Shown here one piece after another: positions 20,745 to 33,700 of a stretch of 64,000 bases of DNA. A program made the translations under genes and the position numbers. How positions within the stretch are numbered: the stretch's first letter is position 1; each line of letters begins with the position of its first letter. The notes below the pieces were generated by a model. The model made no database searches and was not told the DNA's origin. It saw only the letters and a program-made list of their open reading frames with translations. The stretch is taken from positions 82,099,969-82,163,968 of the forward strand of contig JAQMRL010000003.1 of the NCBI GenBank assembly GCA_035578175.1, written 5' to 3'. This DNA is from Catonia carolina (taxonomy: Eukaryota; Arthropoda; Insecta; Hemiptera; Achilidae).

Positions 20745-20908
20745 TTTTTTTTGTTTTAACGTCCGACTGTTCTACAATTACTGCTAATGCAGACGGTGAA
20801 GGATGAAATGATTTTTTGTAATGTATGATAATATGTCGTACCTGAATGGGATTCGAACCCAAAACCGCATGATAAGAGACGAGCACGTTACCAACTACGC
20901 CAATGAAG
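20745..20908 (-). repeat. tRNA-derived SINE, family S1, copy 1
   Basis: On the minus strand the head reads ATTGGCGTAGTTGGTAACG (A box) and TGGGTTCGAATCCCATTCAG (B box), followed by a tail containing TCTGCATTAGCAGTAATTGT and ending GACGTTAAAACAAAAAAAA. The same architecture recurs at 23115, 57040 and 60358. Confidence 0.8.
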
Positions 20909-20909
20909 A

Positions 20910-21400
20910 AAAAACTAAGAGAGCGAATAACAAGTTAATTAATTCAGTTTGTTATTTGTTTAGTTCAGAGTTCAATATATTACATTCACAGCAGGTCTGA
21001 TACTAACAAAGTTTTAAAATAAAAAATTATGAATTTATCTGTTGCCATTCAAAAAATTGAGTAAGTCTCGTTAAAAAAAATTAAACTTTAATCGTTTATG
21101 CTAACAATTAACGTTTAAAAAATAACGTAAGGGTTTAACATATTTTTATTTTGACAACAACTGCAAAAACCCCAACAAATTATATATAGTTCATGCAGAA
21201 AACTCTGAATTTTAATAATGTCCAAGAATGTGAATATTTTCAATTGTTTCCGTTCTGGGATCTTTTAAAATGAGTCAGTAAGATGTCTTCGTTTCACCCT
21301 TTGTTTGAATTGTCAAAGTGTGAAACAATTTTCGTGCGATTTAATTCTTCTCTGATGTTTTCTGACAAAAATGTTGAATTTAAGTAATATTTAAAATCTT
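20910..21400. other. AT-rich DNA, nothing recognised
   Basis: No coding sense or repeat boundaries seen. Confidence 0.5.
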
Positions 21401-21404
21401 TGTA

Positions 21405-21580
21405 GTAATGTTGTTTGATATGTACCAAGGTGGTGCTGTAATTATTCTGAGTAATCGTAAATTGGATATTTTCCAAGATTCAATTTTTGAATGGCTTGCT
21501 GAGCCTCATAATTTAATCTCAAAAGTCCAAATTGGTTTGAGAACGTATTTGTATAGAATGCAACCAATTTTAGGTAAAAC
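21405..21580 (+). repeat. Dispersed repeat R-a, copy 1
   Basis: Shares with 63835-63990 a diverged sequence including ATTATTCTGAGTAAT, GGCTTGCTGA and GTCCAAATTGGTT in the same order and orientation. The nature of the repeat is unknown. Confidence 0.65.
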
Positions 21581-21854
21581 ATTTAATTATTAAAAAATAA
21601 AATGATATTTAAAAATACCACAAAAATAGAAATGAACACAAAAAATTAAGATTATGTAAATTTTAATTGAAAAATCGTAAAGAAATATCGGCTATTTTTA
21701 TGGTCAAAATCATAAATGAGTTCTTCATTCTCTTGCCCAAAACTGGCCTTCATTTTTGTTTTAATTTTGTTAATGTAAATTAAATTATCAGCAGTTTAAT
21801 TGTAACTGCCACGAGTAATGACAGTATTTATGAACTTTTAACTTTTTATAATAG

Positions 21855-21950
21855 GCTATTCCAGAATCTGGCCGGGATTCAAATCCAGACCCATGCGCTT
21901 TGCATTTTAGCGTAACCTAATGTACTAAAACACTACACCATAAAGGTGTT
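21855..21950 (-). repeat. tRNA-like SINE head
   Basis: On the minus strand TGGTGTAGTGTTTTAGTAC precedes CTGGATTTGAATCCCGGC, the spacing of Pol III A and B boxes. Confidence 0.5.
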
Positions 21951-21959
21951 AATTCTTTA

Positions 21960-23110
21960 ATATTAATTAACGTAGTTACATACCGAAACTATTAAATCCA
22001 ATATTTATTTCACGTAATTATCTTTTAAAATTGGCTTAAAGTTATACAATTTTTTGCAATCTGTTTTCACTTTTCAATTAAATCTAATTTTTCAATTTTG
22101 CAAAGACAACTAACAAAAAAGGAACAGAATGCGTAATTAAATGTAAAGAAAAACAAATTATTGGGTTATTGGTTTATCTAAAGACATTACCCAGTGATAG
22201 AGCTCCAGAAAATAAAAATCTGTTATATTAAAAATGTAATTTATAATAACTACTCTTGTATTAATATTATATCTACTAATTTGGTGTTTCAGTCATAGTC
22301 GTGCGATTCCTGGATAGATCGGGAGAATTTATGTTTCTAATTAAGGAGGAATCATGATTTTGTAGTGTAGTGCGTCTCTGAACATAAGTACAATTTTAGA
22401 AATGTGTCGTTGATGTATGGTGCGCGTAAATCATCTTTTAATGTTATTGGATATGTAACCCGAGAAGTTATTAATAAGTCACAAGAATTTACTTTGAAAA
22501 CATTGTATTTATTAAATATGTGAAGGTTTTGGCTTTTATTTGGTTGCATTGTATCCATTGGAATATTGTATTATACGCTAATGTTTCACCCTGTTTTTAG
22601 TAATTTTTCACTAATGATTGACGTATATGTTCCCTATGAACATTCTGTTTTTCACTAAAGTAAAAATTCTCTGATCACTCTTGAAGATAAAAATGTTTTT
22701 CTTAATTATTCAATTCTGGGAAGCAAGTTAATGAAAAATTTAATTAAGTTGCATTGAAATCAGTATAATTTATAACAGGTATTCTAATTTTTCGAGGAGG
22801 CAAAGTTTCTGATCTGTAAGGGAAAGAAGTAACTTATCATAATTTAATTAATTTTAGTTGAAAATAATTTAAAATATCTGTAACGATAATAAAAAGAGCA
22901 AACAGTAAGCGCTGAAAAAAACTAACCAACTGGAACCATAGGCTGTTCGGATTATTGATTTATTTGGATTTTCGAACGACCTCTAATAACAATGTATTGC
23001 CATTATGCATAAAACTAAAATGAAAGCTAATTAACAAAGTACTGTATACTTTATTGACGTAGTTTTATGAAAATAAGTTAAGTTTTGTTAAAGGTAATTA
23101 AACTTAAGAA
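21960..23110. other. AT-rich DNA, nothing recognised
   Basis: Short open frames only. Confidence 0.5.
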
Positions 23111-23114
23111 AACG

Positions 23115-23290
23115 TTTTTTTTTGGTTTAACGTCCGACTGTCCAACAAATACTGCTTATACAGACGGTGAAGGATGAAATGATTTTTTTTTGTAACGTAT
23201 GAAAATATATCGTGCCTGAATGGGATTCGAACCCAATACCGCACGATGAGAGGCGAGCAAGTTACCAACTACGCCAATGTGACCGGCAAG
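23115..23290 (-). repeat. tRNA-derived SINE, family S1, copy 2
   Basis: The complete head on the minus strand begins CTTGCCGGTCACATTGGCG and includes GTAGTTGGTAAC and GGGTTCGAATCCC. The tail matches the copy at 20745, including the TCTGTATAAGCAGTA-like block and GACGTTAAACC with a terminal A-run. Confidence 0.85.
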
Positions 23291-23299
23291 AGCAGTTTA

Positions 23300-26290
23300 A
23301 TAATGAAAATTAAACTGAATAAGATAAAATATGTATAAAATAGCTACAGGAAATCACAAGCAAACACAAGATCCTTAATTCTTTTACAAAAAACAAGCTG
23401 TCTGGGTAAATTCTGGAAGTTTTTCAAACAATGACAAGGAGCATCAGCATTAAATTCTACGGTCTTTGAAGGACCGGCAAATTTGTTACTTTACGTGTCA
23501 CTCTCATCCATATCTTTATTTCCATTCCGAAATTCTTGAGCTACAACCGAGTTTACAATGCATATGTAAATGTAAGAAAATATGGTTCGGAGTTTGGTTG
23601 GTTTGGATTATTAACGTTTGTATTTTCAACATTGTACCGTATTTATATGAAGAAGTTTTTTAGACGTATTTTTGTGAAATTTTTCAGGGTAACAATCATG
23701 AAGCTTGTTTTCTTTAGTAGGCAATCCACTGATATTAGATAAATGCGTGCAAAGCAATAGCATATTTTTTATACTAAAATGAAGTAGTAAAAGTAACCCA
23801 TAAAGGGCGGATATTTTCGTACCTTCGTTTCAATTTACTTTTTGGGCAAGGAGAGAGGAGAAAATGTACTTTCGCGTGTTGTAAAGCCCGTAGAGATTGT
23901 AAAATGGACGTATACAGACAGAAACACATATTCTGTTTGTTTGGACATGTCCAGTTTAACAAAATGTTCTCTGTTTTTCTTCGAGTCATATCCTCATTTT
24001 CACCATATAGCCTCTATTGTTGTAAAGTGAAGCATGTACGTTGCGTATGCTATCATGGTACGTCATAACTCTGTGCCCGTTCGTTTTATAAGCCTAATTC
24101 GTTATAAAGAAGAATAGCACCCGACTACTGTTTTATGGCGCACCAACGACAACGCCGGAAAAGTAATTTGCTCCCAAGCATTGTTATAATCCTCCAGTCG
24201 TCTTTCCTCCTAACTTTTACACCCGCCATTCTTTATTATTACATTGGTGAGAGTGTACAGTTTCACAGAATGCATACAACCTTAATAATATTTATAACAC
24301 ATATGCAAATATTTCAGCCAATAAAATTGTCTCACTCTATCTTCTTTGTAAGTTTTATATCCTCATACAAATATTTTATTGGCCTATCTTCACAAAAACG
24401 TTCTTCATAATTTTATCTCAAAATTTCTAACGTTTTGTTAAAAGTTGTTGCTCGTGCCAGTGGTTTGTAAATAATAACACTTTAGACAAAATTTTGTTCT
24501 TTTAGATATTTAATTTTTAATGAAATATGTTTTTACATTTTAACTTCATTAGATTTTTTATTGTTTAGAGTCATTTTACACCACATTAAGTAATTTCACA
24601 CATTTGTGGAAGTTTTCTTTACGGTTAAAAATTTTTAAATGTTAGTGCACACATAATTTCTTCTTTCTTCATCCCATCTGATACTCATATTTGCTCTTTA
24701 TTTTCTTACTTACGTTTTTTTTTTTTGTTCAGATATTGACGATAATAACAGCAATTCTTTTAAAACTGCTGCCCTAAATACTTCCACAGAAAAGCAAAGA
24801 TACCAATTATGCAGGTTTTTTCTAACCACGTTGTTCTTTATGTTTCTGAGCTCCTCTCTCTTATTTTCTCCGTATAATTATCTGAAGAAGATGGTACTTG
24901 TCCGAAATACCACACTTTATATCTCCATTGTGTCAACAATTAACTTTTATAAACACCAACGAACTAAAGACTGCAGATGAAATCTAGCCAATAACAGCTA
25001 AGGTCAGGTGTGAGGTTGCCCGTTTGTTAAGTCACGCTTTGTTCTACTCAACTCCAGCTGACTTTTTGTTATGCTGTCATCCACAGTGGGACCACAACGT
25101 GACAATGCAGGATACGATTAACGAAATTCAATTTGCTCTGTGCTCTAATCTAGGTCACTACGCCCCGCCTTCATCTGCAGTCTCTAGTTCGTTAAGCTAT
25201 AATGTATCTAATAATTCATCCTTTTATCTGTCCATAATGCTCCTTAGTACATGTCGATGTATTCATTATTTTCAGGCCTTAATTCTGCCTATTTCTTGTT
25301 TTTGTTTGTTAATAGTCCAGGGTTTAAAGTTTAAATTAATAATTATACAAACTGATTAACAAAACAGCGAACAAATTAGGTAGGCAGCACTGACTTTGTA
25401 AAATTTTAAATTATAAAATTAGTAGGTAATATAATTCCTGTAACTGTCATGACATGCAAAGCAGGTTTACGTCTCTGATAAAATAAATGTTATAATATTG
25501 TGTAAATTTACGTTTTGTGATAAGCTGCCTGTGATAAAGCTAAGAAAGTACTTATAAACTGGTAAGTGTTCTTACTCATTCTTTGACCGATTCTAGTAGA
25601 AATTAATAATTTAATTTATAATAAAATAAAATTAGATATTAGTAACTCACTTCAGTTCTCTACTTTAATCTACGTAATATCAAAAAGTGGATGATCATTG
25701 CCAAACCACTAAAAACATCTTTAGAAAAACAATTTAGAAATCATCGTTTGATTTTTATCAAACATTACTTTTGTAATAAATGCCGTACAAGTACTTGAAA
25801 AGCTAAAATATGACGATTTAATGAGCCAAACATAAGCACCCATAGTCTGTATCCATACGCTCACCCTATTGAATCTAGGCTAACAAAACCTATAGCCCCC
25901 CCCAAAAATTTCTTATTCAACGCAGAGTAGAAGTAATTATGCGTGATTAATTAGATTAATTTCTCAGAGTAAGTTAATGCCTTCTACAAGTTAATTAAGA
26001 ACCCATTTGTAAACTTAGTCATTATAATTCATTTCGAAATTACCTTAAAGTAGGAAATGAACATTAAAGATGAATTATCCGTTGAATTCTAAGGTAATTG
26101 TACGATGTTAATTGTAAATTACAGAAGTACACAATGTTTAGTTTATATAGATATCCCGACTATTTTTTTTATATGTCTTAATAAACTACCATATTTAAAA
26201 ATAATTATTACTGTTAAGTTAAAATGATTATAATTGAAAACCCCTGGTGTTAAACACTTACATAACTCTGTCTTGTCAATTTAAATCTCT
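23300..26290. other. AT-rich DNA, no supported gene
   Basis: Several open frames of 60-110 codons (for example 24135-24410 and 25024-25359) have compositions expected of random translation and no splice or motif support. A CTGAAGAAGATGGTACTTG block near 24883 is discussed under rejected items. Confidence 0.5.
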
Positions 26291-26300
26291 GCTTAACCTT

Positions 26301-26367
26301 AGCTTCAACGTAGAAAAGAGTGAAAATGGGAAAAATTCACATTTTCACTCTATTTCACCTTGAAGCT
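26301..26367 (+). ncRNA. 67-nt miRNA-precursor-like hairpin
   Basis: Two 30-nt arms (26301-26330 and 26338-26367) are inverted complements except for about five positions, with a 7-nt loop AAAAATT. Size, loop and scattered mismatches resemble an animal pre-miRNA. A young MITE-like inverted repeat would look the same, and expression is unknown. Confidence 0.35.
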
Positions 26368-27180
26368 CATTTTCGTGCGATGCATGTAATAGCTCTGTAG
26401 AAAGAACCGCTCGAAATAAAAGTTGTAGATTTTAATTTTTTTATAACTATATTCATACTCGTAACTTCTGTGCTATTTTCTTGAAAAGCATATCAAGGCC
26501 ACAATCTATTTCTTTTATTACTAATATTCGTAATTTTAAAAGTGAAAATTCACAACCAATAAATGTGATAATTGCAATGAAAAATGACTTAAGCAAACTT
26601 TAGAGAGCACAATATACTTAACAGTAAAACTTTCACGAGGTAGGCTTACATATTTATGTAGTACATATCTTTATTCCAACACCTAAAAAGACGCTTTCAC
26701 GTTTCTTGACGTAAATTTCGTGTATTGAGGTCGTGTATAAGTCGGTTTACGTTTTCTGGGACGTTTTTGTTTGAAACACTTATAAAAGCGAAGGAAACCA
26801 TCATTAACTTAGGGTAACTTATCTCTTTAAAACAAAAGTGTCAGCTACATAATCAAAGTTAAAATTGAAAACCTAAAACTTTTATTTCAAGTGGATTTTT
26901 ACAGTGCTTATCTTAGTGGCAGTTCGTGATTTTCCGCATCTTTTAGAGCACTAAAATGTAGTAAATGGCAAGATTTCAAACAAAATGGTAGCGACAAATT
27001 TTTAAATTGCAAAAATTTGGAAATTACAAGAATAAACTGCTACTTCAGGTTGACTGATTTTGATCAAAATGTTTTGTCGGGCTCTTGTGATTAACTTCAT
27101 TAACTTAAGATCCAACTTTTAATTTCGTACGATTTACCGTTTTTAAAATATATTTTACTCTTTCGACGACTACCCTACCA

Positions 27181-27640
27181 ACATTAGCGCCTGCGGACGG
27201 TCCCAGTACCTGCCGTGAGTAGCGCTACAAACGCACAGAGCCTACAGCGTCTCCCCTCCACCTAGAAAAGGACTCGCCGGAAAGGGATTTAAGTGACAGT
27301 TCTCGCCTGCGAGAGTCACTCTTCATTCAACTCTCAACCGGTGTTGGGCGCTGCATTCCCGCACCGGTCAGCCTTCGCCGACCCGGAGAGAACCGCCTCG
27401 GCCGCACTGTCGGCGGACGGCCCACACCGATCCGGCACTGCGGGGCTCTGAGGGCTACCACTGCCACGCTGAAGTGGGGACCCAACTGCCGCTGAGGGAA
27501 GGCTAGGCCTCAACCCAGTAGCCACGCCGTCACTCTTCGGGCTCCGCTTCCATCACGCCGGCTTGCCGCTTCCGACCGCCAACAACGACCCTTTTCATAC
27601 AGTTGTTCAGGGTGTCGTCGGCCCCGGTCGGTGATAATTC
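27181..27640. promoter_or_regulatory. CpG-rich island
   Basis: A manual count gives about 43 CpG dinucleotides in 460 bp, and the stretch is clearly GC-rich, whereas flanking DNA is strongly AT-rich with few CpGs. A 63-codon minus-strand frame here is a composition artefact. It could be a host promoter/first exon, the 5' region of a retrotransposon, or sequence of recent foreign origin. No coding motif was recognised in it. Confidence 0.55.
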
Positions 27641-27649
27641 ATATACACT

Positions 27650-30030
27650 CTTGCTCTCACGCAATACCAATCAGTTAAAACTTCTTTTTGGTTCAGTGGA
27701 CATGGAAACGTGAATTTCTTGTGAAAAATCGATGTCAAAATATCGACATGTAGACATAACTTTCCTTACCTATATTTCCTATAGAGCAAGAGAAAGTAAA
27801 AATAAATTTATCAATTTTTTTGCTTAGAGCATTTCTTTATTTATCGTTTGAGTATTATGATTGAACCGTCGCTGAGTCAGCATAATATTGATGTGAGTAA
27901 CAGTTTGCTGCTAACGTCTTAGTCGTTTCCCCCAGTAACCTAATAACCCCAGTTGTTTCAAATCAGAATAGCCTATTTTAAATTTAGTAAAATTGTAGAG
28001 CGTTAAAATGTAAGTGATATTTTTATTATTATTAAAATATGAATATTTTATTTTTCGTCGTTCCAAGTGATCGGGAAATAGATTTATTGGTAAGTTAGGG
28101 AATTTTCACTCGTATACTAAGCAATGATATGTGCCAATTTAATAAAATATTATATTTTATGAGAAATACTCAAAGATATTTTATGTAGGAACTGTAGTGT
28201 ATATGTTGAATGTGTCGTATACCATAAAGTTTCATTTATTTTGAATAAACTTTCGTAAGTTGCCTTGCCTGGTCCTGCAGAAAGTTTCCGTACTACTTGT
28301 AGTTTTCTAACCTAAGTTTCTATTACCCACTTTATGCTTTCTTGCTTACTTTATACTTATACTTACTAACTTACCTAGAGGCAATGCGTCACTTTGCTTT
28401 TCCGACTTTATTTTGGTTGGTCTTTCAATACTTATGCTAACTTAGTATATAGATTTGTTTACTTAGACTCAGCACTGTATAGTAAGTACGGACTGTCGTG
28501 AACCGAACTAAGAGTTTACGATAACATAAAGCAAAGTTTACAGTATTTATTCATAGTCGTACTAGATAGAACTCTTATCGCAGTGTCACGTGGGATTTAA
28601 ATCATTGGGCTCCGTCATTTCATCGTCTGGAGGGTTCTAGTCGTCTACATATTTCCTAGTCTTAACCTGAATGTCCCAAGTGCGCATAAGAAATTCTTTG
28701 CGTGACGGTAATAACATTTCTCTTTATTTTCAATTAATGTTTCTTATCTTTCATACTCTTTCATTGTCTATTTTTGATTTACATTATTCTAAATTAAATC
28801 ACTGATACAATTTTTTTAAAAGTAAAAATACCGATTTTTATTTCTTTTTTTATCCGTTGTTACGGTTTATTCCTCTAGATAAAACGTGAACGATTATAAA
28901 AATTCTTAGTAAGTAAATGTATTATAACATCAATGATAGAGAAACAAAATGTGTCAGGGCGCTAACGAAACAGTTTAGGCATAGCCTTAACAGTATTCTT
29001 TGAAAAAAAAAGTCAAACCGTAGAAAAACATGTAATTTACACCTTTTTTGATTACAAGTAAGTAGTTAATTATAAAACTAACGATGCTTTTAAATTTAGA
29101 TGATAATTTATATAAATACCTTTTTACTTATCCCTTAACCTATACGAAATACAGGAATAATAATAATGATAATAAAAAAATTATATGATGAATATGATAT
29201 AATGAATAATGGAATAATAAAAATAATAATGATAATCATTTAGCGTTAAGGTAAGACTGTATTATGATGGTTTTGACTGAAAATTTCGATTTTCGGTTTT
29301 TATGTTTTTCAATAGTTCAGAACTAGATTTACCAGAAAAACATTAAATTACGCCAAAAAAATTATTTTAATAAAACAATTAAGTTTTTGTCAGATTAACC
29401 CAAATATTTATCATCATATCACCAAGAACGAATATTTTTAATAATTTAATAGCATACTTACTGCTCGTTTTAGTGTTCAAGGAATTTTAGTTTTTGTAAA
29501 TATTTTCATCTTTGTTTTTAATATTCTCAGCTGTTGGTTCAGCTTTCTAACCGACTGTTGATGGGAAATTTACTTAATTATGTAACTTTTGTTTTTGATT
29601 TGTGCTTTTTTTACCTGTTCCCGTAAATTTAGATTTTTTAAATTTTAGGTAGCTACATTTTTCTCAGAAACCATTTAACCTACCAGATTGAATTTTGTAC
29701 CAATTATTTATCTTGTACATGCACACATACTGGTAATTTTATAACTTCCTCAGATACTCCTTAAATTAGCAATATGCAAAAAATATAGAGAACTATTTGT
29801 AAAAATGTTATGTTATTCGATTTTGATTTTCTTTTGGTCCAACAGATTAAATTTAAAAAAACTGTTAGTAGCTATACCTGGCAACTATAAGTGTGTTACG
29901 TTTCATTAACCTTACTTTTACCTATTCTATGAAAAATGTACCTAAAAAAGCAAATTTAACATTGGCGGGATACAAAGTACAGTATCGTCTTAAATCTGTT
30001 AGACAGCAGCGATATTATATAATCATGTAG
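27650..30030. other. AT-rich DNA, nothing recognised
   Basis: No gene or repeat ends seen; AAT-type simple sequence near 29155-29240. Confidence 0.5.
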
Positions 30031-30032
30031 AA

Positions 30033-30790
30033 TCGCATTGTAGGCTAAAAAGTGCTACCTTCTTTCAGGACAATTCTGATAGAGTGATTTTAATAAGTAA
30101 ACAATTTATTGTGTTTTAATATTTTGTAGGTGAGTGGCGTTTGAGTGTAAATGTTGAAAACAATTGAATGAATACTTCTAATTACCTTCTGGAAAGTTTG
30201 GCCAACATTTATTTCGAGACCAGGTATTATTAGGCTACTAACCTTTTGGTTTTGTTTATTATTATTAATTCAATTCGACCCACCGGGTTGGTTTAGAGGC
30301 AAAGTCGTCGCCGCGAGTCAAGCTGTTTTACAGCTGATTTTCGGAGACGAAGGTTCCTGGTTCAAGTTACCTGGTTAAAGGTAGTTACTTTTATACGGAT
30401 TTAAATACTAGACAGTGGTTATCGTTGTACTTTGGTGGTTGGGATTCAATTAACCATACTCTCAGGAATGGCCGGCCTGGGTCTGTACAAGACTATACCT
30501 ATTTCAAACGTTATATACATCATCCTTATCTAATTGGGTCATGGGGATGCGTATTGTTCTGAATTGAACAGATTGCAACGTACATACATTAGGAATAAAT
30601 AAATAAAATAATTTAATTCATTTTAAATAATATATTGGGAACAGTATAGTATGTTATTTATATTGTAGTTTGTTAATTACACCACTGAGTTGTAATTTTT
30701 CGTGTGCTAGTTCTAAGCGATATGTAGCATTTATTTTTATAAAGCAGATAATTAATAAAAACAAGGTTATGGTAAAAAAACTGGTGGGTC
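30033..30790 (+). mobile_element. Jockey-like LINE-C 3' end, interrupted by a SINE
   Basis: The sequence aligns to the end of the LINE-C copy at about 44960-45435: TAGGCTAAAAxGTGCTAC, GATTCTGATAGxGTGATTTT, GTTTGAGTGTxAATGTTG before the SINE, then AACAGTATxxxATGTT, TTTGTTAATTACACCAxTGxG TTGTAATTTTT and the terminal AAGGTTATGGTAAAAAAA after it. Only the last codons and the 3' UTR are present, so this copy is strongly 5'-truncated. Confidence 0.75.
30273..30612 (+). mobile_element. tRNA-derived SINE nested in LINE-C
   Basis: Flanked by TTAATTCA (30265-30272 and 30613-30620), a plausible 8-bp target duplication. The head has CCACCGGGTTGGTTTAGAGG and TTCCTGGTTCAAGTTACC (A and B boxes); the 3' end is an AAATAAATAAATAAAATA tail. 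The surrounding LINE-C 3' UTR is continuous when it is ignored. Confidence 0.75.
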
Positions 30791-30799
30791 ACCCATTTT

Positions 30800-33700
30800 T
30801 GTTAGTAAACATACATTGCACAATAAAATTACATACAATTATGAATTAATTTAATCATATATGATACAACATTTTTATTAAAGTTTAAAATTTGTCATCA
30901 ATACTTCAAATGCATGGTTTGAAATGTTCTCAAAGCAGTCTATTGAACTACTAAAGACTAAGTTAAGTATCTGAGGTCTATTTATCTAACCGGTATCTTC
31001 AATCAAGTAACCGGTGAAATGTATAGGTCGATGTGTGTATACAGGCCTATGCTCTCTCTCACTTACTAACCACTAATTCACTAACTTCCTGATCACCTAG
31101 AAAGCTGAAATTCTACACATACATTTATATCTTAGGAGTTTAACAAAAGCTAAACATTCCAATTTCAATTAATTCCATCCAAAGTATAAAATTCTACCCT
31201 AAAGAAAATAATTAATATTTTTATATCTTCCTAAGGAGCTACAGCTTTAAAATTCGCTATGAGTATTCTCTAAGACAACTTTATGCTTAAGATTAATTTT
31301 TAGTATGGTCACATGGAAGCGCAGCAAGTTTCCCAAAAATAATAATTATATAATCACAGTATAAACACAAGATAAAAACATAAAGTTCTCCTTAACATCT
31401 ATTCTTTTCCTAACATGAAGCTATAAAAGCTTCCAAAAATATTTTTGTTCTCTCCCAAAAATGTACAAATAGAAAAATAGATTTTTAGTGTCGGTAGGCA
31501 AAACACAAAAGAAACACCTTTAAATCTATGATCTTGCAAGCTGAAAGTTTGATTCTGAAAGATTACTTTTTGGGGAATAAGTGCATTTTTAAAATAAAAT
31601 GCTCACATGTAATATTTATAATTCGGCATAAAAATTATTGTCTACACATACACTTGAAAAAAACAAAAGTTCCATACAACGACAAAGCTAAATATCACGG
31701 ATTACACTTTAATAGATGCCAAAATTGAAAACACACATTTCGCAGAAAGGAAAATAGGTAATTAAAATTAAAAGAATTTTTTCGGCTACTCAAACCGACA
31801 TCAACATTATCGTATTAAAACCAATTTTAATTTTTAAAAACCCGCTTTAAAAACCAGTCTGTACCGACAGTAGTACCTTAACCGAAATTATAGGACGCAT
31901 CCAGTACGGTAACTTAAATATTCAAATTATTTAGCGTTTCCAGGTAAAGGTTCTCTTACTCTAACAGCAAACAATCTCATTCATTCCAATTCACTATTTT
32001 TGTTCAAAACTAAGATACACATTTTCTTAACAATAAAGCCACCTTAACAAAAATAAACAATCTATTACAAATTACGATTTCTGGATTTTTCACAAAAAAT
32101 ACAATTACTATTATTACTATTTCAGTACCATTTTATGATAATTAATTTTTAACAAATCTAGTTGTTTTTCGGTAAAGAACAGATTATAGTTATAACTACC
32201 AACAGAAAAACGGTTTACTTAAGATATAGCTCATTTAGGTTATCAAAAACATAAATGCCAATAATGATAAAATATTCTATTAAATATTTATGATTCCCTT
32301 CTGTACTTCGTGTATTTGTTCATACAAGTAAATTATATCACATGTATTTACACAACTACAAAGATGGCAATTACAATCATGCAAAGTTTTGTAATTATGA
32401 GAATAATATAAGTTAAATAAAGTGCATATGTGAATACATGAGTAAAATTCTAGAATAAATTGTTAATGTTATTTTAAAATATGTATATTGTGAAATTACA
32501 ACGGTAAATAATTTATAAACGTTTCTGTTCAAACTAGTATTCTGCTTGTAATTTAAAATACCCTATTGCAATGTACTGTTGAACTAACTTCATTTTTTAT
32601 ATTTTTTTACCTTTTTTAATAATTTATATGTTTCACTAATGGAGTAACTATATGCATGGCCAATTAATTGTGCATTGACAACATTAAATGGTAAACGCAA
32701 AAATATAAACTATTTGTTTTTATGGAGGACTTTAAATAATTAATGGGACAAATTAATGTAGAGAAAAACGGTTCGTTCAATGAAAATTAAACTTTTTAGG
32801 GTCACGTTGACAACCTTGGAAACACTGTTAATCAGTTATATATGATCATAATCGTAGTTACATTTATGATCATTAATGCAAACATATCCTCTTTTGTTCA
32901 TCTAAAATTGTCAACACCGCTTGAAACGTGTACTCCAGAAGAGTAACGTTTAATAACAAGTCTGATATTCGAAGATGTAAAACCGAATTGACTCCTCTAT
33001 TATATCGCTTATTTCAACATTCCTGACTCACTCCGTCCGAAACATTTGGAAACTCCTACATCTCCACTGCGTTTATCTTCCGTTAATCGTTCTTCATCAT
33101 CTCTCAAGCCTCCAAGCATTACATCATAACATTCTGAATTTATGTTTGATGGATCAGAACTTTTGTACATCCCTCTTCATCATCTCCCACGTTTCCAAGA
33201 TTTACATCAGAAAGCTCTGAATATCTGTTGGATATATCAGAACTTTTGTGCCGTTTCTATTTCCCTGACGAGAGCAAAGAATTCAATCCCTGTATTGCTT
33301 GCCTGGCCTTGGTAACACTGTTGGAGATGTCCCCTGAATTTTTCTTCTATGTTACCAAACTTTCCAGATATCTGTATTCTTCACATTTGCTGACAAAATT
33401 TCCGCCTACTTGCAGATCCCTTGCATTACCTTGTAATAGTACAACATGTGTCGTATATATGAAAGGTTTTAAGTAGTTAAATTTTAATTAAATAATATTT
33501 TAACCAAACTACATTATAGTAATTAAAAATATTTTCCCAAAAACGCTCCAACGAGTTTTTTTAAATTGCCTCATTTACTATATATTAAATGCTCTACAAG
33601 ATGGAGTAAGCGCTATGTCTGCTGAAATTCTTTGGGAGGCTGTGCTCTCAAAGAAAAGATTTTGGTTTCTTTTAAGATTGCGAACTTAATATCCATTTTA

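Noticed and set aside
20840..20908. Candidate functional tRNA gene
   Set aside because: A and B boxes are present but the acceptor stem does not close and the unit continues into a repeated tail; it is a SINE, as are the similar loci.
24135..24410. 91-codon frame
   Set aside because: No motif, splice or neighbour support; hydrophobic composition expected from T-rich DNA.
24883..24910. CTGAAGAAGATGGTACTTG followed by CCGAAAT, resembling the end of Penelope-like elements
   Set aside because: Only a short block; no GIY-YIG or RT sequence nearby.
25024..25359. 111-codon frame
   Set aside because: The start is not a convincing ATG context, no domain, and composition is like translated non-coding DNA.
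27334..27525. 63-codon minus-strand frame in the CpG island
   Set aside because: Ala/Ser/Pro/Gly-rich composition follows from high GC content; no motif.
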